Origin: Aporrectodea caliginosa
Taxonomy: Eukaryota; Annelida; Clitellata; Crassiclitellata; Lumbricidae
Length of the DNA: 64,000 bases
Assembly (NCBI GenBank): GCA_020284085.1
Contig: JACEVL010000160.1
Location: 940,001 to 1,004,000 of the forward strand
Direction of reading: 5' to 3'
A program made the position numbers and the translations under genes. This document shows, piece after piece, positions 63,801 to 64,000 of this stretch. How positions within the stretch are numbered: position 1 is the first letter of the stretch; the number at the start of each line of letters is the position of its first letter. Under the pieces are notes generated by a model. That model was not told the origin of the DNA. It was given only the letters and a program-made list of their open reading frames with translations, and did not search any database.

Positions 63801-64000
63801 CAAGCCCTGACGTTATGCCAACAGAAGTGAGGCCCAAATGCAACCCCATAATGAAAGCTTAGTTTATGTGACCATAGGTCACATGTCAACTGTAGATGTG
63901 ACCTATGATCCCGGTAATCTTGGTTTTGACTCCTAACTACTTTTCTTAACATCATAGTTGAATTTCCCAACATAACATCACATGCTATGATGTTATAACT

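Overview
This is a stretch of animal nuclear DNA. It has spliced exons, a TATA/CCAAT promoter, a pol III tRNA gene, degraded LINE reverse transcriptases, tRNA-headed SINEs, many hAT-type DNA transposons and very abundant simple repeats. No bacterial operon, phage or CRISPR structure is present. The style (frequent TAGGCCTA words, retroelement tails with GCGCTATATAAAT, hAT-rich introns) suggests a marine animal, most likely an invertebrate deuterostome. That placement is inference; the species cannot be read from the sequence.

The one gene I can reconstruct completely is a TMEM26-like multi-pass membrane protein on the + strand (6650-21861). Six coding exons join in consistent phase to give 374 residues, close to the roughly 368 of human TMEM26. 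Exon 5 (19937-20029) has no start codon and is easily missed. Intron 3 is best explained by a GC-AG splice pair. A CCAAT box and a TATA box lie just upstream of the start codon, behind a 20-bp minisatellite. The introns are packed with repeats: a LINE tail in intron 1; a hAT nested in another hAT plus a 40-bp minisatellite in intron 2; a degraded LINE reverse transcriptase and a SINE in intron 4; trinucleotide arrays with a hAT in intron 5. A small hAT sits in the 3' flank, 32 bp after the stop codon.

From about 22 to 64 kb I find no complete gene. The region holds one intact tRNA-Thr(CGT) gene (25734-25805), a 2-kb 27-bp minisatellite (26.8-28.8 kb), several hAT elements with 8-bp target duplications, a four-unit alternating repeat with 38-bp perfect palindromes (42.6-44.3 kb), long TTA, CT and TCC tracts (44.9-54.2 kb), and LINE and SINE fragments on both strands. 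Three weak signs of other genes are listed: a possible minus-strand internal exon at 37.98-38.03 kb, a possible minus-strand first exon near 35.5 kb, and a GC-rich segment ending in a strong splice donor at 58.1 kb.

Apart from the TMEM26-like gene and the tRNA, nearly everything recognisable is mobile or tandem repeat. The main interest is how these repeats sit against the gene's promoter, splice sites and 3' end.
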